A DNA stretch of 64,000 nt from Pseudanabaena sp. PCC 7367 (GTDB lineage Bacteria > Cyanobacteriota > Cyanobacteriia > Pseudanabaenales > Pseudanabaenaceae): contig NC_019701.1 in assembly GCF_000317065.1 (NCBI RefSeq), positions 620,001 through 684,000 of the forward strand, written 5' to 3'. Positions 37,973 through 47,244 of this stretch are shown piece by piece. A program made the translations under genes and the position numbers. The notes under the pieces were generated by a model. The model did not search any database and had not been told where the DNA came from. It saw nothing but the letters and a program-made list of their open reading frames with translations. How positions within the stretch are numbered: position 1 is the stretch's first letter; the number at the start of each line of letters is the position of its first letter.

Positions 37973-40036
37973 CTAGGCGAAGAAGACGATGTCGCTGTTG
38001 CCAACGGTTGGCGCAGGCGGGATGAAACCAGTAGGAGCAACGAACAAAGGTGCTCCAGCCAAGGTCGCAAATTGCTCGGCAGCAATTGGGCCAGCACCAT
38101 CGGCATCGTACCAGAGGTCGCCAGTAGCAGTGTTGTACAGGAAGAAGTCGGCCACGATCGTGCTGGTGGTTACACCAAAGAAGGCTGCGATCGGTGCATA
38201 AGGTGCCACATTACCAGGGCTCACGCCAGGAGCGGCAGTAAACTTGGTCAAGTAGTAACCATCAGGACTGGTTAGGTTGTAGAAACCGGCAAAACCAGTG
38301 GTTGGCGATACATCACTAATTGTGGCAGGCTCGTTACCGAAGCCAGTAGTGTTGATGGCAATTACATCATTACCATTAGCATCAAAGTCAGTGATGATAT
38401 CGATACCATCGGCAGGGCTGTTGTACGCAAAGTAGTCAGTACCTGCGCCACCAGTGATGGTGTCATTACCAGCATTACCGAACAAGGTGTCGTTACCAGC
38501 GTTACCAAAGATTTCATCGCCAGCAGCATCACCGTAGACGGAGTCATTACCAGAATTACCAATCAAGGTGTCAGCATCGTCACCACCACGGATGGTGTCA
38601 GCACCGAGGTTACCGTCGATCGTGTCTGCGCCAGTACCACCTAACAAGGAGTCTTGACCAAAGCCACCATCAATGGTGTCATTACCAGCATCACCCAAGA
38701 CAGTGTCATTACCATCGTTACCCTTCAGGGTATCGTTGCCGTCACCACCAGAGATGCTGTCGAAACCGTTCTCACCAAGAACAGAGTCATTACCGGTACC
38801 ACCAGTAATGGTGTCATTACCATCATCACCAGCGATGGTGTCATCACCAGCACCACCATCTAGGGTGTCGCCGACATCAGGAATGCTACCACCACCGAAG
38901 CCGTCGATGCTGTCATTGCCATCTTCACCGAAGATTTCATCAGCACCAGCGTTACCCAAAGCAGTGTCATTACCAGCACCACCGAAGATCGTGTCATTAC
39001 CGGACTGACCTTCGATGAAGTCAAAGCCAGCAGCAGCCATCATGGAATCATCACCAGCACCACCAGCAAGTGTGTCATCGTTGACGGTACCTTCGATCAA
39101 CTCAGAACCGGGAGTACCGGTTAGGTTTACACCAGCGCGGCCAGGGATGTTACCACCGACTACGAAAGTAAAGGCAGTGCCGTCGCCATTTACAGCATCA
39201 GCATTGGAGCTGTTAGCAACCACACCGTTGATTTCTACATCGTTGCTACCGAAACCAAGTAGATCGGTAACACTAACATTTTCGATCGTGATGGTTTGAC
39301 CAGCTACACTTTCAGGGGCACTCAGGCCAGGAGTAGAAGCACTACCAGTGAAGGTTACTACTACATCATCACCGGATTGAGTGAAGGTTACGGTTGCGTC
39401 CTTATCGAGCTGGTTGATGATCAAGACATCAGCAGTACCAGAACCAGCGCGGAAGTCGTTGATGGTGTCAGTACCACCAAATCCACCAACGGTATTACCA
39501 GAGAAAGTGCTGGTAGGTTCGAAGATGAACTCATCAGAATCATCACCACCAGAGAGGATTGCGCTACCAGCGCCACCGATCAACTGGTCTTCACCGGAAC
39601 CACCGAAGATCAGGTCGGTAGAAGTAGTACCAGCAAACAAGGTGTCGTTACCCTTGTCACCATTCATGATGCTGGCTTCAGTACCACGGGAAATCAAGAT
39701 ATCTTCATCTTGACCACCGAACATGGTGTCGCCACCAATTTCGGTTGAATAAAGAACGTCATTACCCTTGTTACCACTTAAGGTGTCACCACCGAAACCA
39801 AAAGTAGAACCAAACAGGGTGTCACTGCCGGAACCACCGAACAGGCTATCGTTACCAGAAGCAGTGTCAGTGCTGCTATTTGCTTGGATTAGGTCACTAC
39901 CACTATTACCGTTCAGGGTGTCATTACCAGGACCACCGATAATAGTATCGTCACCTTCTAGACCGCGAACCTCATCACCTTCAGCGGAAGCGGCTTCACG
40001 GAGATCATTAAATTCTGTACCAACTATTAGAGCCAT
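37973..40036 (-). CDS. RTX calcium-binding protein (hemolysin-type repeats)
   Basis: 687 residues, very acidic. It has two blocks of GGxGxDxUx nonapeptide repeats at about 25-165 and 310-545, for example DTIIGGPGNDTLNGNSGSD, GGSGEDQLIGGAGSAILSG and GAGDDTIAGDDGNDTITGG. Between them lies a Ser/Thr/Val-rich beta region. After the second block come DYFAYNSPADGIDIITDFDA and a C-terminal domain with GDLWYDADGAGP, a form often seen at the end of cyanobacterial RTX proteins. The repeats form calcium-stabilised beta rolls outside the cell. There is no N-terminal signal peptide; the C-terminal signal of type 1 secretion is the expected route. A GAGGAG ribosome-binding site precedes the ATG. No enzymatic domain is visible, so a surface-layer, matrix or motility role is likelier than a toxin. 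Confidence 0.92.
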   Translation of the reverse strand: MALIVGTEFNDLREAASAEGDEVRGLEGDDTIIGGPGNDTLNGNSGSDLIQANSSTDTASGNDSLFGGSGSDTLFGSTFGFGGDTLSGNKGNDVLYSTEIGGDTMFGGQDEDILISRGTEASIMNGDKGNDTLFAGTTSTDLIFGGSGEDQLIGGAGSAILSGGDDSDEFIFEPTSTFSGNTVGGFGGTDTINDFRAGSGTADVLIINQLDKDATVTFTQSGDDVVVTFTGSASTPGLSAPESVAGQTITIENVSVTDLLGFGSNDVEINGVVANSSNADAVNGDGTAFTFVVGGNIPGRAGVNLTGTPGSELIEGTVNDDTLAGGAGDDSMMAAAGFDFIEGQSGNDTIFGGAGNDTALGNAGADEIFGEDGNDSIDGFGGGSIPDVGDTLDGGAGDDTIAGDDGNDTITGGTGNDSVLGENGFDSISGGDGNDTLKGNDGNDTVLGDAGNDTIDGGFGQDSLLGGTGADTIDGNLGADTIRGGDDADTLIGNSGNDSVYGDAAGDEIFGNAGNDTLFGNAGNDTITGGAGTDYFAYNSPADGIDIITDFDANGNDVIAINTTGFGNEPATISDVSPTTGFAGFYNLTSPDGYYLTKFTAAPGVSPGNVAPYAPIAAFFGVTTSTIVADFFLYNTATGDLWYDADGAGPIAAEQFATLAGAPLFVAPTGFIPPAPTVGNSDIVFFA
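38440..39080 (-). repeat. RTX nonapeptide-coding repeat block
   Basis: About 640 bp of imperfect 27-bp units (GTG/ATG-TC-ATTACCA-like on the plus strand) encode successive GGxGxDxUx repeats. Plus-strand frames here give long Ser/Pro-rich phantom proteins that are not genes. Confidence 0.85.
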
Positions 40037-40644
40037 GTTTAACTTACTTACTCCTCAGATTATTCTTAGCTTACAAGTTCTTGCCTTCTGTTGCTATGCC
40101 ATTTTGAAGACGGCTATGAGTACCAATCAGTTCCTGAGATCGGTTGACTGGAGTTAATTCAAGCCTCATTCAAAACTTGCCACCTTGAGAATATAACATA
40201 TAGACCAAGGGTGGAAAGGCAGAAAGCTGCATATGGCTTTTCCGAGGTGTTCTTTTGTACCTCAGCCAAAATTCTATGTCCATTTAATCGCATAAACAAC
40301 ATCTTTGGTAGAAAGATATGCCTTAATAGGTACTTCTTACCTTTTCGATCGCAACTTACCCATGCTTAGCTTATTGGTTGGCAAACCACTCATAGGTCAA
40401 AATTATATGTTGTGTGATCATGGCAAATGGCCTCGGCAGGATGCTGTAAGGGAAACTGCGGCGATCGCTATTCATTAGCTACCCATACGCGCATTTGGAC
40501 ATGCAGTTTTAGGCATGCAAATGGATGAATTAGAGTATTAATTTTGGCGCGGCGAATTACTTAATATTAGCAAAAATGTTTAAACGACTTTTGCTGATAA
40601 GCCATAACTACTAAGGTATCCCCTGGATATAGCTATTGTTGCCA
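40037..40644. other. Intergenic region upstream of the RTX gene
   Basis: This 608-bp spacer lies between the RTX start and the end of the sulfotransferase gene, both on the minus strand, so it should hold the RTX promoter and leader. Apart from the RTX ribosome-binding site I see no gene, repeat or clear terminator. Confidence 0.6.
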
Positions 40645-41433
40645 TTAACTTAAGTCGATGTTTAAAAGCTGGCTGAGGCGATCGATTTCCTGGTGATATT
40701 TTCGCTTCAGGTAATTGCGATCGCGTGGCTGCATTGCTTGCTGGTATTTGCCCACTAATATCCGCTCTGGTGCTGGCGGTACGATTGTTGAGTCAATCTC
40801 AAGGAATTCATAAATCCGCCGCAGGGTTTGGTTATGTTGCGATTGCAGCTCTTCATTGCGCAGGATTAACAAGTTCTGGCGATCGAAATACTTGAGCAAA
40901 TTTTGAATCTGGCGGTAATAAAAGCCCCGATCGACATAGGAATGGGTGCGAATTGGCGATCGCTCTGCTTCTGGATTAGCCCCGAGTTTCAAGCGTAAAT
41001 ATTCCAGTCTGATCGCAATCGGAAAAGGCAGCCACTCCCAACCTCTAGATTTTTCCATCTGGTATTGGGAATAGGCGCGATCGATCGGATTACGCAAGAT
41101 CAAAATCACTTTCATATTCGGGTTATAAGCATAAATCCGCTGCGGCACCCAGGGTAGATACATATATATGGGTGTAGCCTCACCAACTGCTAGCTGATCG
41201 TGGTAGTTAGGGAAAAAGCTGTGATAGTAGTCATAATTAGGCTTTTGGGACGAGCTTTGGTTAGCTAAATCCTTGGCCTGAATCTTACTTTGAGCATAAT
41301 AATTTTTGTCGTAGTCAAAGAAATGGACTTCTTTAACCGGAGCCATGCAAACCTGCGGGTGTTGAGCCAGGAACTTCGCCAGGGCAGTAGTACCACCTTT
41401 CTGGGTGCCAGCGATGATGAAATTAACTTGCAT
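40645..41433 (-). CDS. Sulfotransferase (heparan-sulfate-type)
   Basis: 262 residues. The PAPS 5'-phosphosulfate loop is FIIAGTQKGGTTALAKFLAQ (residues 5-24), with the catalytic Lys in QKGGTT. EVHFFDYDKNYY follows, as in the HS-NST/Sulfotransfer_1 group. The 3'-phosphate-binding motif is ILILRNPIDRAYSQYQMEKS (about 109-128) and DRGFYYRQIQNLLKYFD is the conserved helix before the end. It transfers sulfate to sugars or proteins in the cytosol. Length is normal for the bacterial family. It lies 600 bp upstream of the RTX gene on the same strand. With the TPR-sulfotransferase it forms a pair of PAPS-dependent enzymes flanking the RTX/PPIase genes. Confidence 0.88.
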   Translation of the reverse strand: MQVNFIIAGTQKGGTTALAKFLAQHPQVCMAPVKEVHFFDYDKNYYAQSKIQAKDLANQSSSQKPNYDYYHSFFPNYHDQLAVGEATPIYMYLPWVPQRIYAYNPNMKVILILRNPIDRAYSQYQMEKSRGWEWLPFPIAIRLEYLRLKLGANPEAERSPIRTHSYVDRGFYYRQIQNLLKYFDRQNLLILRNEELQSQHNQTLRRIYEFLEIDSTIVPPAPERILVGKYQQAMQPRDRNYLKRKYHQEIDRLSQLLNIDLS

Positions 41434-41978
41434 ATTGGTTCTGTTTGAAGATTATGGCGATCGCTCTGGCAGCCCTCAACTATCAGCACTATCAGCTTAG
41501 AATATCGAGCAACGGGACTGAAATAATTGATTATGTTGCCTAGCAGTGCTTTTGAGCATCCTCAAGCAAAATGCATTAATTAGCATTGCTTATCCTATAT
41601 ATGGGATATGGGATATGGGATATGGGATATGGGGTCTACTTATGCGGGATGAAACTGCGCATCTAAATTACTGAAGCGATCGCAATTAGCATTATCCCAA
41701 CTAGTCAAATTATCCTAACAATTTGCAATAGCCAGATTTAGGGATGAGCTGCCAAAGCACAAACTAATGCCGTCATAGGCATCTTAATTCTTTATTCTTT
41801 GCAGATATTACTTTACCGATAGTGCAAGAGAAGTAGAGATAAAAATGTCGCCAATAAAAATATCAAACATATGACTGCTCTCAATTTTACCGATCGCTTG
41901 CTCGTTAAATTATCCCAATCATATACAACGCCGCAAAAGAGTTACTAAGAGGAGAGCAGCATATCAAGCAACATTAAT
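41434..41978. other. Intergenic region with heptamer repeat
   Basis: This 545-bp gap lies between the sulfotransferase start and the lepB stop. It is non-coding as far as I can see. Besides the ATATGGG repeat it is AT-rich and without clear hairpins. Confidence 0.6.
41599..41633. repeat. Five perfect 7-bp tandem repeats (ATATGGG)
   Basis: ATATGGG occurs five times without error between sulfotransferase and lepB. Short tandem heptamers of this kind are known as STRR elements in cyanobacteria. The count may vary between strains. Confidence 0.95.
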
Positions 41979-42812
41979 CTACTCAGCAGCAGCACTTTGC
42001 TCAAGATTTGAATAGGTGGGCTTTTTGAGAGTGCCAGCGCGATTGTCGATCGGCCAATAGCGAAAGAATGCCCGACCAACCACATTTTTAGCAGGCAGAT
42101 AACCCCAGGCATGGGAATCAAGGCTACGATTGCGATTGTCCCCCATCACCCAATAATTACCCGGCGGGATCGTAAACCTAATCTCGCCATCAGCTTCATT
42201 GACCAGATCAATTTCACCTAGATCAACACAGCTATCACAGGATTGATTGGCGGCATAGGGCAAGGTGTAGTCCATCGGCTCTTTGATATAGGGCTCAGCG
42301 ATCGGCTGGTCATTGATAAAGGTTTGGCCATCCTTGATCGCTACCTCATCCCCTGGCACACCGATCACCCGCTTGATATAAACCTTACTACTATCAGGCA
42401 CGGCAGGCTGATCGGGCGGATAGAACACAATCACTTCACCCCGCTGTGGATCTCGAAACCGATAGGATATTTTCTCAATTAAGAGGCGATCGTTAATTTG
42501 CAGAGTGGGCTCCATCGAGCTAGAGGGGATATAGCGCGGCTCGGCCACAAAAATTCTCACCCCAAAGGCCAACAACACCGCCACCAGAATCGTTGGCACA
42601 TTCTCTTCTAGTTGTTGCCGTACCCATCCCGGTGACTTTTGCGGTTGATTAGGCTCACCGTTTGGCTTGGTTTGATCATCCGGCGATCGGGATGACGACT
42701 GATTGGCGGAATTGCCAGTAGAGTTATCCGCGTCATGCTCGGAATCATTACTATTACTAGCAGTTAAATTTTCCGTGGATTGCAGTCGATCGGTGCTTGG
42801 GTCTGAGGACAT
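41979..42812 (-). CDS. lepB: Signal peptidase I
   Basis: 277 residues. Residues 1-65 are an unusual Ser/Asn/Asp/Gln/Pro-rich hydrophilic head. One membrane helix follows (VPTILVAVLLAFGVRIFVAE, about 72-91), and then the periplasmic or lumenal catalytic domain: box B PSSSMEPTLQINDRLLIEK with nucleophile Ser99, box D YIKRVIGVPGDEV with general base Lys147, and box E GDNRNRSLDSHAWG. It cleaves signal peptides from Sec and Tat substrates at the plasma and thylakoid membranes. It lies about 104 bp downstream of lysC on the same strand. Confidence 0.95.
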   Translation of the reverse strand: MSSDPSTDRLQSTENLTASNSNDSEHDADNSTGNSANQSSSRSPDDQTKPNGEPNQPQKSPGWVRQQLEENVPTILVAVLLAFGVRIFVAEPRYIPSSSMEPTLQINDRLLIEKISYRFRDPQRGEVIVFYPPDQPAVPDSSKVYIKRVIGVPGDEVAIKDGQTFINDQPIAEPYIKEPMDYTLPYAANQSCDSCVDLGEIDLVNEADGEIRFTIPPGNYWVMGDNRNRSLDSHAWGYLPAKNVVGRAFFRYWPIDNRAGTLKKPTYSNLEQSAAAE

Positions 42813-42916
42813 ATGTTTTTTCTAGAATTGAATCCCAGCGGGATAAGAAATAATCCAGATACTTAAATACTTAGAAATAACTAAATATGCACTTAGGCTA
42901 GTTTAGCTTGTTTGGT

Positions 42917-44803
42917 TTAGGATTCCTGGGCAAGATTAAATGCCTGGTGAATCGTTTTCAATGCCACGATCGCATCCTCTTGACGCACCACACAGCTTAC
43001 TTTAATTTCCGAGGTAGCAATCATCTCAATATTAATGCCTGCCTTGGCAAAGGCCGTAAACATCTGCGCTGCTACTCCCGGCTGTTCGATCATACCCGTG
43101 CCCACGATGCTAACCTTGGCGATCGCCTCATCTTTGACCACTTCACCATAACCTAGCTCCATGGCGGCATTTTTTAATACTGCTTCCGCCTGATTTAGAT
43201 CGGCCACTGGTACCGTAAAGGCAATGTCGTTATATTGTTGCCCCGGCTGCGATTGAATGATCGTATCAACGCTGATACTACGATCGGCTAAGCACTGAAA
43301 TATGCTTGCCGCTACCCCTGGGCGATCGGGTACATTTTTAATTGCCAATCGAGTACGATTGAGATCCAGTGCCACACCTCGCACAGGCGCATCTGGACTC
43401 TGCTCTGGCTTTTGATTTGGTATTTGATTTGGTATTTGTGTAGAGGCATCAGAATTACTGGCTTTAATTGGCAAACCAATCGCCGAGCTAATTTCCTGCA
43501 CCGCAAAGACATCCTGCAATGCAGCGATCGCTTGGTCATAGCTATGCTCGGCAATCACACAGCTAATTTTGATCTCCGAAGTTGAAATCATCTGAATGTT
43601 AACTCCTGCTTTGCCCAGAGCCATAAACATCTGGGCGGCAATGCCCGGTCTACCGATCATACCCACACCAACAATGCTCACGATCGCAATCGCCGGATCA
43701 CAAACAATCGCCGCATGTTCTAACTCCAAATGTTCTACGACTGTGCGAGCTTGAGTAAGTTCCTGCCGATCGACCGTAAAGGCGATGTCGTTGAGGTTGG
43801 CAGGCTCCTGGATCGATTGCACAATCAAGTCTATATTCAAACCTGCCCCAGAGAGAGCACCAAAGAGTTGGGCAGCAATACCAGGACAATCGGGCACCCC
43901 CAGGATCGCAATTTTAGCCTGGGAGCGATCGGAGGTAATCCCCTCCACAAAGCGGTTTACTTCTAGAGCCTGGTAATTGCCACTGGCCAAAGTAGGAGAG
44001 ATGACCACGGTGCCAGGATCTTCAAGCCAACTCGATCGCACCGCCATCTTGACACCAAAATTGCGGGCGATTTCTACGGCGCGGGGATGCAACACCTTGG
44101 CTCCCTGACTGGCCAGTTCCAGCATCTCATCACAGGTAATTTGGTCTAGTAACCTGGCTTCCGGCACAATGCGCGGATCGGTGGTCAAAATCCCTGGTAC
44201 ATCGGTATAGATCTCGCAAATTTCTGCACCAATTGCCGCCGCGATCGCCACCGCCGAAGTATCCGAACCACCACGACCAAAGGTAGTAATTTGCCTGGTG
44301 GGCTGTTGGCCATCGGTTGCGATCGCCACGCCCTGAAATCCGGCAATGATCACCACTTTTCCCGCATCTAAGCATTCGCGCACATGGCCAGTTTCTATGC
44401 GCAATACCCTGGCGCGGGTATGGTGCGGCTCAGTAATAATCGGCACTTGCGCTCCAGTTAGGGCGATCGCCGGTTGGCCGATCGATTGCAAGGACATACT
44501 CAACAGGGCGATCGAGATCTGCTCACCAGCGGAAAGCAATAGATCCATTTCGCGGGCTCTGGCCTGGGGATCGCTTTGCTGATCAAGAGAATGTTGTTGC
44601 TCTTTTTGTTGCAGATCAAGAGCTTTCTCAACCACTGCATCAGCTAAGCCCACTAATGTATCGGTGGTTTTGCCCATTGCCGACACCACCACCACTACCT
44701 GGTGACCCTGAGCTACCGTAGCTTTAATTCGATCGCGGACCGCTTTGATCCGGGTGGCATCGGCGACGGATGAGCCACCATACTTTTGCACAATCAACGA
44801 CAT
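42917..44803 (-). CDS. lysC: Aspartate kinase with four ACT domains
   Basis: 628 residues. The kinase domain (about 1-265) starts LIVQKYGGSSVADATRIKAV and contains SAMGKTTDTLVGLAD, TTFGRGGSDTSAVAIAAAIG and VLHPRAVEIARNFG. Four ACT regulatory domains follow in two pairs: ILGVPDCPGIAAQLFGALSG, VGVGMIGRPGIAAQMFMALG, IKNVPDRPGVAASIFQCLAD and VGTGMIEQPGVAAQMFTAFA. The doubled ACT pair makes it much longer than two-ACT aspartate kinases, and is the usual cyanobacterial form. It phosphorylates aspartate, the first step to lysine, threonine and methionine, with feedback by lysine and threonine through ACT sites. Confidence 0.96.
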   Translation of the reverse strand: MSLIVQKYGGSSVADATRIKAVRDRIKATVAQGHQVVVVVSAMGKTTDTLVGLADAVVEKALDLQQKEQQHSLDQQSDPQARAREMDLLLSAGEQISIALLSMSLQSIGQPAIALTGAQVPIITEPHHTRARVLRIETGHVRECLDAGKVVIIAGFQGVAIATDGQQPTRQITTFGRGGSDTSAVAIAAAIGAEICEIYTDVPGILTTDPRIVPEARLLDQITCDEMLELASQGAKVLHPRAVEIARNFGVKMAVRSSWLEDPGTVVISPTLASGNYQALEVNRFVEGITSDRSQAKIAILGVPDCPGIAAQLFGALSGAGLNIDLIVQSIQEPANLNDIAFTVDRQELTQARTVVEHLELEHAAIVCDPAIAIVSIVGVGMIGRPGIAAQMFMALGKAGVNIQMISTSEIKISCVIAEHSYDQAIAALQDVFAVQEISSAIGLPIKASNSDASTQIPNQIPNQKPEQSPDAPVRGVALDLNRTRLAIKNVPDRPGVAASIFQCLADRSISVDTIIQSQPGQQYNDIAFTVPVADLNQAEAVLKNAAMELGYGEVVKDEAIAKVSIVGTGMIEQPGVAAQMFTAFAKAGINIEMIATSEIKVSCVVRQEDAIVALKTIHQAFNLAQES

Positions 44804-45521
44804 TTCAATTGCAGGTTTGAATATTTTAGTAACTTAAAAATTTGCCAATGCCTGAAAATCAGGTTTACTTAGTTTACCTGCCTGAGTGACTTGCTTAGTT
44901 ATGATTAACCAATTAACCAAGGTTGCCAATTTACACTGCTGCGATCGATTTATTTATTACTCATCACTATTTTTATGCTCATAATTAAATAATTAACGAC
45001 CAGTCAAAGCTGATTAAAGATGATTTAAGTTAGGGTGTTTCTTACCGTGACCATCGTTGACGACGATTAACCCCATAAAAATCACTATTGTCATAGTTTC
45101 TCAACTATAATTAAATAAGTAACAGTTAATTAACACTCTAGATAGATATTTAGGCGATCGCAGCTTTTAGATAGAAGACTCTAGGCTGCAAATTTGTCTA
45201 TTGGGAGAGTTAAGAGCAAGCCATAAATTGCTGTAATTCGCCCAAAAAAGCTGTTTATTGATGCATTTGCACCAATAAGACAATTTTATTGATTAAAAAT
45301 CTTAAATACGTCATTAGAAGCTTGATTTCCGCCTAATACTATGTAGCCAACCTCATCCGTCTGTCTAGAAGCTGCCACCACCAGCATCTATGCCATATTT
45401 ACCAGGCATGACAGGCAAAATTGCCCCTAAATTACTCTGGTGATATGATTGCGATTGAAAGCAATGTATGGCCAGTAATTTAATTAATTAGTAACTAGTT
45501 GTATTTAGGGAATCAAGTTCT
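44804..45521. other. Intergenic region between divergent lysC and gpmI
   Basis: This 718-bp AT-rich region carries both promoters. No small gene or known riboswitch (lysine type included) is recognisable. The clearest signal is the promoter-like pair at 45421-45449 upstream of gpmI. Confidence 0.6.
45421..45449 (+). promoter_or_regulatory. Candidate gpmI promoter
   Basis: TTGCCC and TATGAT are separated by 17 bp, a good sigma-70-type arrangement. The predicted start is about 65 nt before the gpmI ATG. This is inferred from sequence only. Confidence 0.45.
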
Positions 45522-47126
45522 ATGAGCACGGAGTCTGTTTCTCCAGTCGTCTTGGTTATTTTAGACGGCTGGGGCTACCGTGAAGAGGTAGACGGTAATG
45601 CCATTGCTGCCGCCAACACTCCCATCATGGATAGCCTCTGGCAGGCATATCCCAAGACTCTGTTGCAAGCATCTGGGAAGGATGTGGGGTTGCCGCGTGG
45701 TCAAATGGGTAATTCTGAAGTTGGGCATATTAGCATTGGCGCAGGACGAATTGTGCCCCAGGAACTGGTTCGGATTTCTGATGCGGTCGAAGATGGCACG
45801 ATTGCTAGTAATAGCGCCTTGCTGAATGTTTGTACGACCGTTAAAGCCAATGGCGGCAAGCTCCATCTAATTGGTTTGTGCTCTGATGGTGGCGTTCATT
45901 CTCACCTCGATCATTTACTTGGCCTATTGGATATGGTCAAATCCCAGGGGCTTGAGCGCGTTTGTATCCATGCGATCACTGATGGTAGGGACACTTTGCC
46001 CAGGTCAGGAATTTCCCATCTCACTAAGCTCCAAAATTACGTCGATCGCATTGGCGTTGGCCAAATCGTTACGGTGATGGGACGCTATTTTGCGATGGAT
46101 CGGGATAAGCGCTGGGATCGGGTTCAAAAAGCCTACGAGGTAATGGTTAGCACTGACACAGAATCAATTACTGCCAGCAGTGCCGTTGAAATCCTGGAAA
46201 AATCCTATGCCAATGACATTACCGATGAGTTTGTGGAACCGGTCAGGATTGCCCCAGGCGCGATCGAACCAAATGATGGCATAATTTTCTTTAATTTCCG
46301 TCCCGATCGGGCGCGGGAAATCACCCAGGCGCTCATGGCTGATAATTTCACTGGGTTTGAGCGTGAGCAAGTTAAACCGCTTTCGTTTGTTTCGCTCACT
46401 CAGTACGATGCAAGTTTAGATTTGGATGTGGCGTTTTTGCCCCAAAGTCTAGATAATTTGCTTGGGCAAGTGGTGGCAAGTCACGGACTCAGGCAATTTC
46501 GCACCGCAGAAACCGAAAAATATGCCCATGTTACCTATTTCATGGATGGTGGCAATGAAGAACCCAGCCCCGGAGACGATCGCTTATTGGTGAATAGTCC
46601 CAGGGTTTCAACCTATGACCAACAGCCAGAAATGTCGGCAAATGCCGTTGCCAATGCAGTGGTCGAAGCGATTGATAAACGCTATTATTCGTTGGTTGTG
46701 GTTAACTTTGCCAATCCCGACATGGTAGGACATACGGGGAATTTTGAAGCTACGGTTAATGCCCTTGGCCACATTGATACCTGCGTGGGCAGGGTAATCG
46801 AGGCTGCCTCCAACTCCGGTGGCGTAGTATTAATCACCGCCGATCACGGCAATGCCGAGTATATGCACGACCAGGATGGCAAGCCTTGGACTGCGCATAC
46901 CACCAATCCAGTACCATTTATTATGGTAGAAAGTGAAGGCATTAAGATCCCCGGTGGCGGCGGCGAAGTAAAATTAAGATCTGGCGGTCGTTTGGCAGAT
47001 ATTGCACCGACTATTCTTGATATTTTACAAATTCCCAAGCCAGAGGAGATGAGTGGCGAAAGCCTGATTGTGCCCTCTGACTATACGGTGAGTAAGCAGC
47101 GCACCCCAGTAAAGATCAGAGCATAG
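45522..47126 (+). CDS. gpmI: 2,3-bisphosphoglycerate-independent phosphoglycerate mutase
   Basis: 534 residues, typical for the cofactor-independent enzyme. It starts with the metal-site motif VVLVILDGWGYREEVDGNAI. The phosphoserine nucleophile is Ser65 in GQMGNSEVGHISIGAGR. The phosphatase-like part has HAITDGRDTLPRSG, and the second metal site is VVVNFANPDMVGHTGNFEA and VLITADHGNAEYM. It interconverts 3- and 2-phosphoglycerate in glycolysis, downstream of the Calvin cycle, and needs Mn2+ or similar. It is a single gene, with an intergenic gap of about 118 bp before the OmpA-like signalling gene. Confidence 0.97.
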   Translation: MSTESVSPVVLVILDGWGYREEVDGNAIAAANTPIMDSLWQAYPKTLLQASGKDVGLPRGQMGNSEVGHISIGAGRIVPQELVRISDAVEDGTIASNSALLNVCTTVKANGGKLHLIGLCSDGGVHSHLDHLLGLLDMVKSQGLERVCIHAITDGRDTLPRSGISHLTKLQNYVDRIGVGQIVTVMGRYFAMDRDKRWDRVQKAYEVMVSTDTESITASSAVEILEKSYANDITDEFVEPVRIAPGAIEPNDGIIFFNFRPDRAREITQALMADNFTGFEREQVKPLSFVSLTQYDASLDLDVAFLPQSLDNLLGQVVASHGLRQFRTAETEKYAHVTYFMDGGNEEPSPGDDRLLVNSPRVSTYDQQPEMSANAVANAVVEAIDKRYYSLVVVNFANPDMVGHTGNFEATVNALGHIDTCVGRVIEAASNSGGVVLITADHGNAEYMHDQDGKPWTAHTTNPVPFIMVESEGIKIPGGGGEVKLRSGGRLADIAPTILDILQIPKPEEMSGESLIVPSDYTVSKQRTPVKIRA

Positions 47127-47244
47127 GTGCATAGGTTAGGTAAGGTAGAGGGAATTGTCATGGGTGGCGATCGTTATTTGCATATACATATATGTTATGT
47201 GACCAAATAGTTGGCAATAGAGATAACTAGCTAGGGGTTGGGGC

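Noticed and set aside
38673-40157. Several long plus-strand frames rich in Ser, Pro and Val opposite the RTX gene
   Set aside because: They are antisense products of the GGxGxDxUx repeat DNA. The minus-strand frame has a ribosome-binding site and a clear family.
44804-45521. Lysine riboswitch upstream of lysC
   Set aside because: No five-helix lysine-element core or known conserved boxes were recognised on the minus strand.
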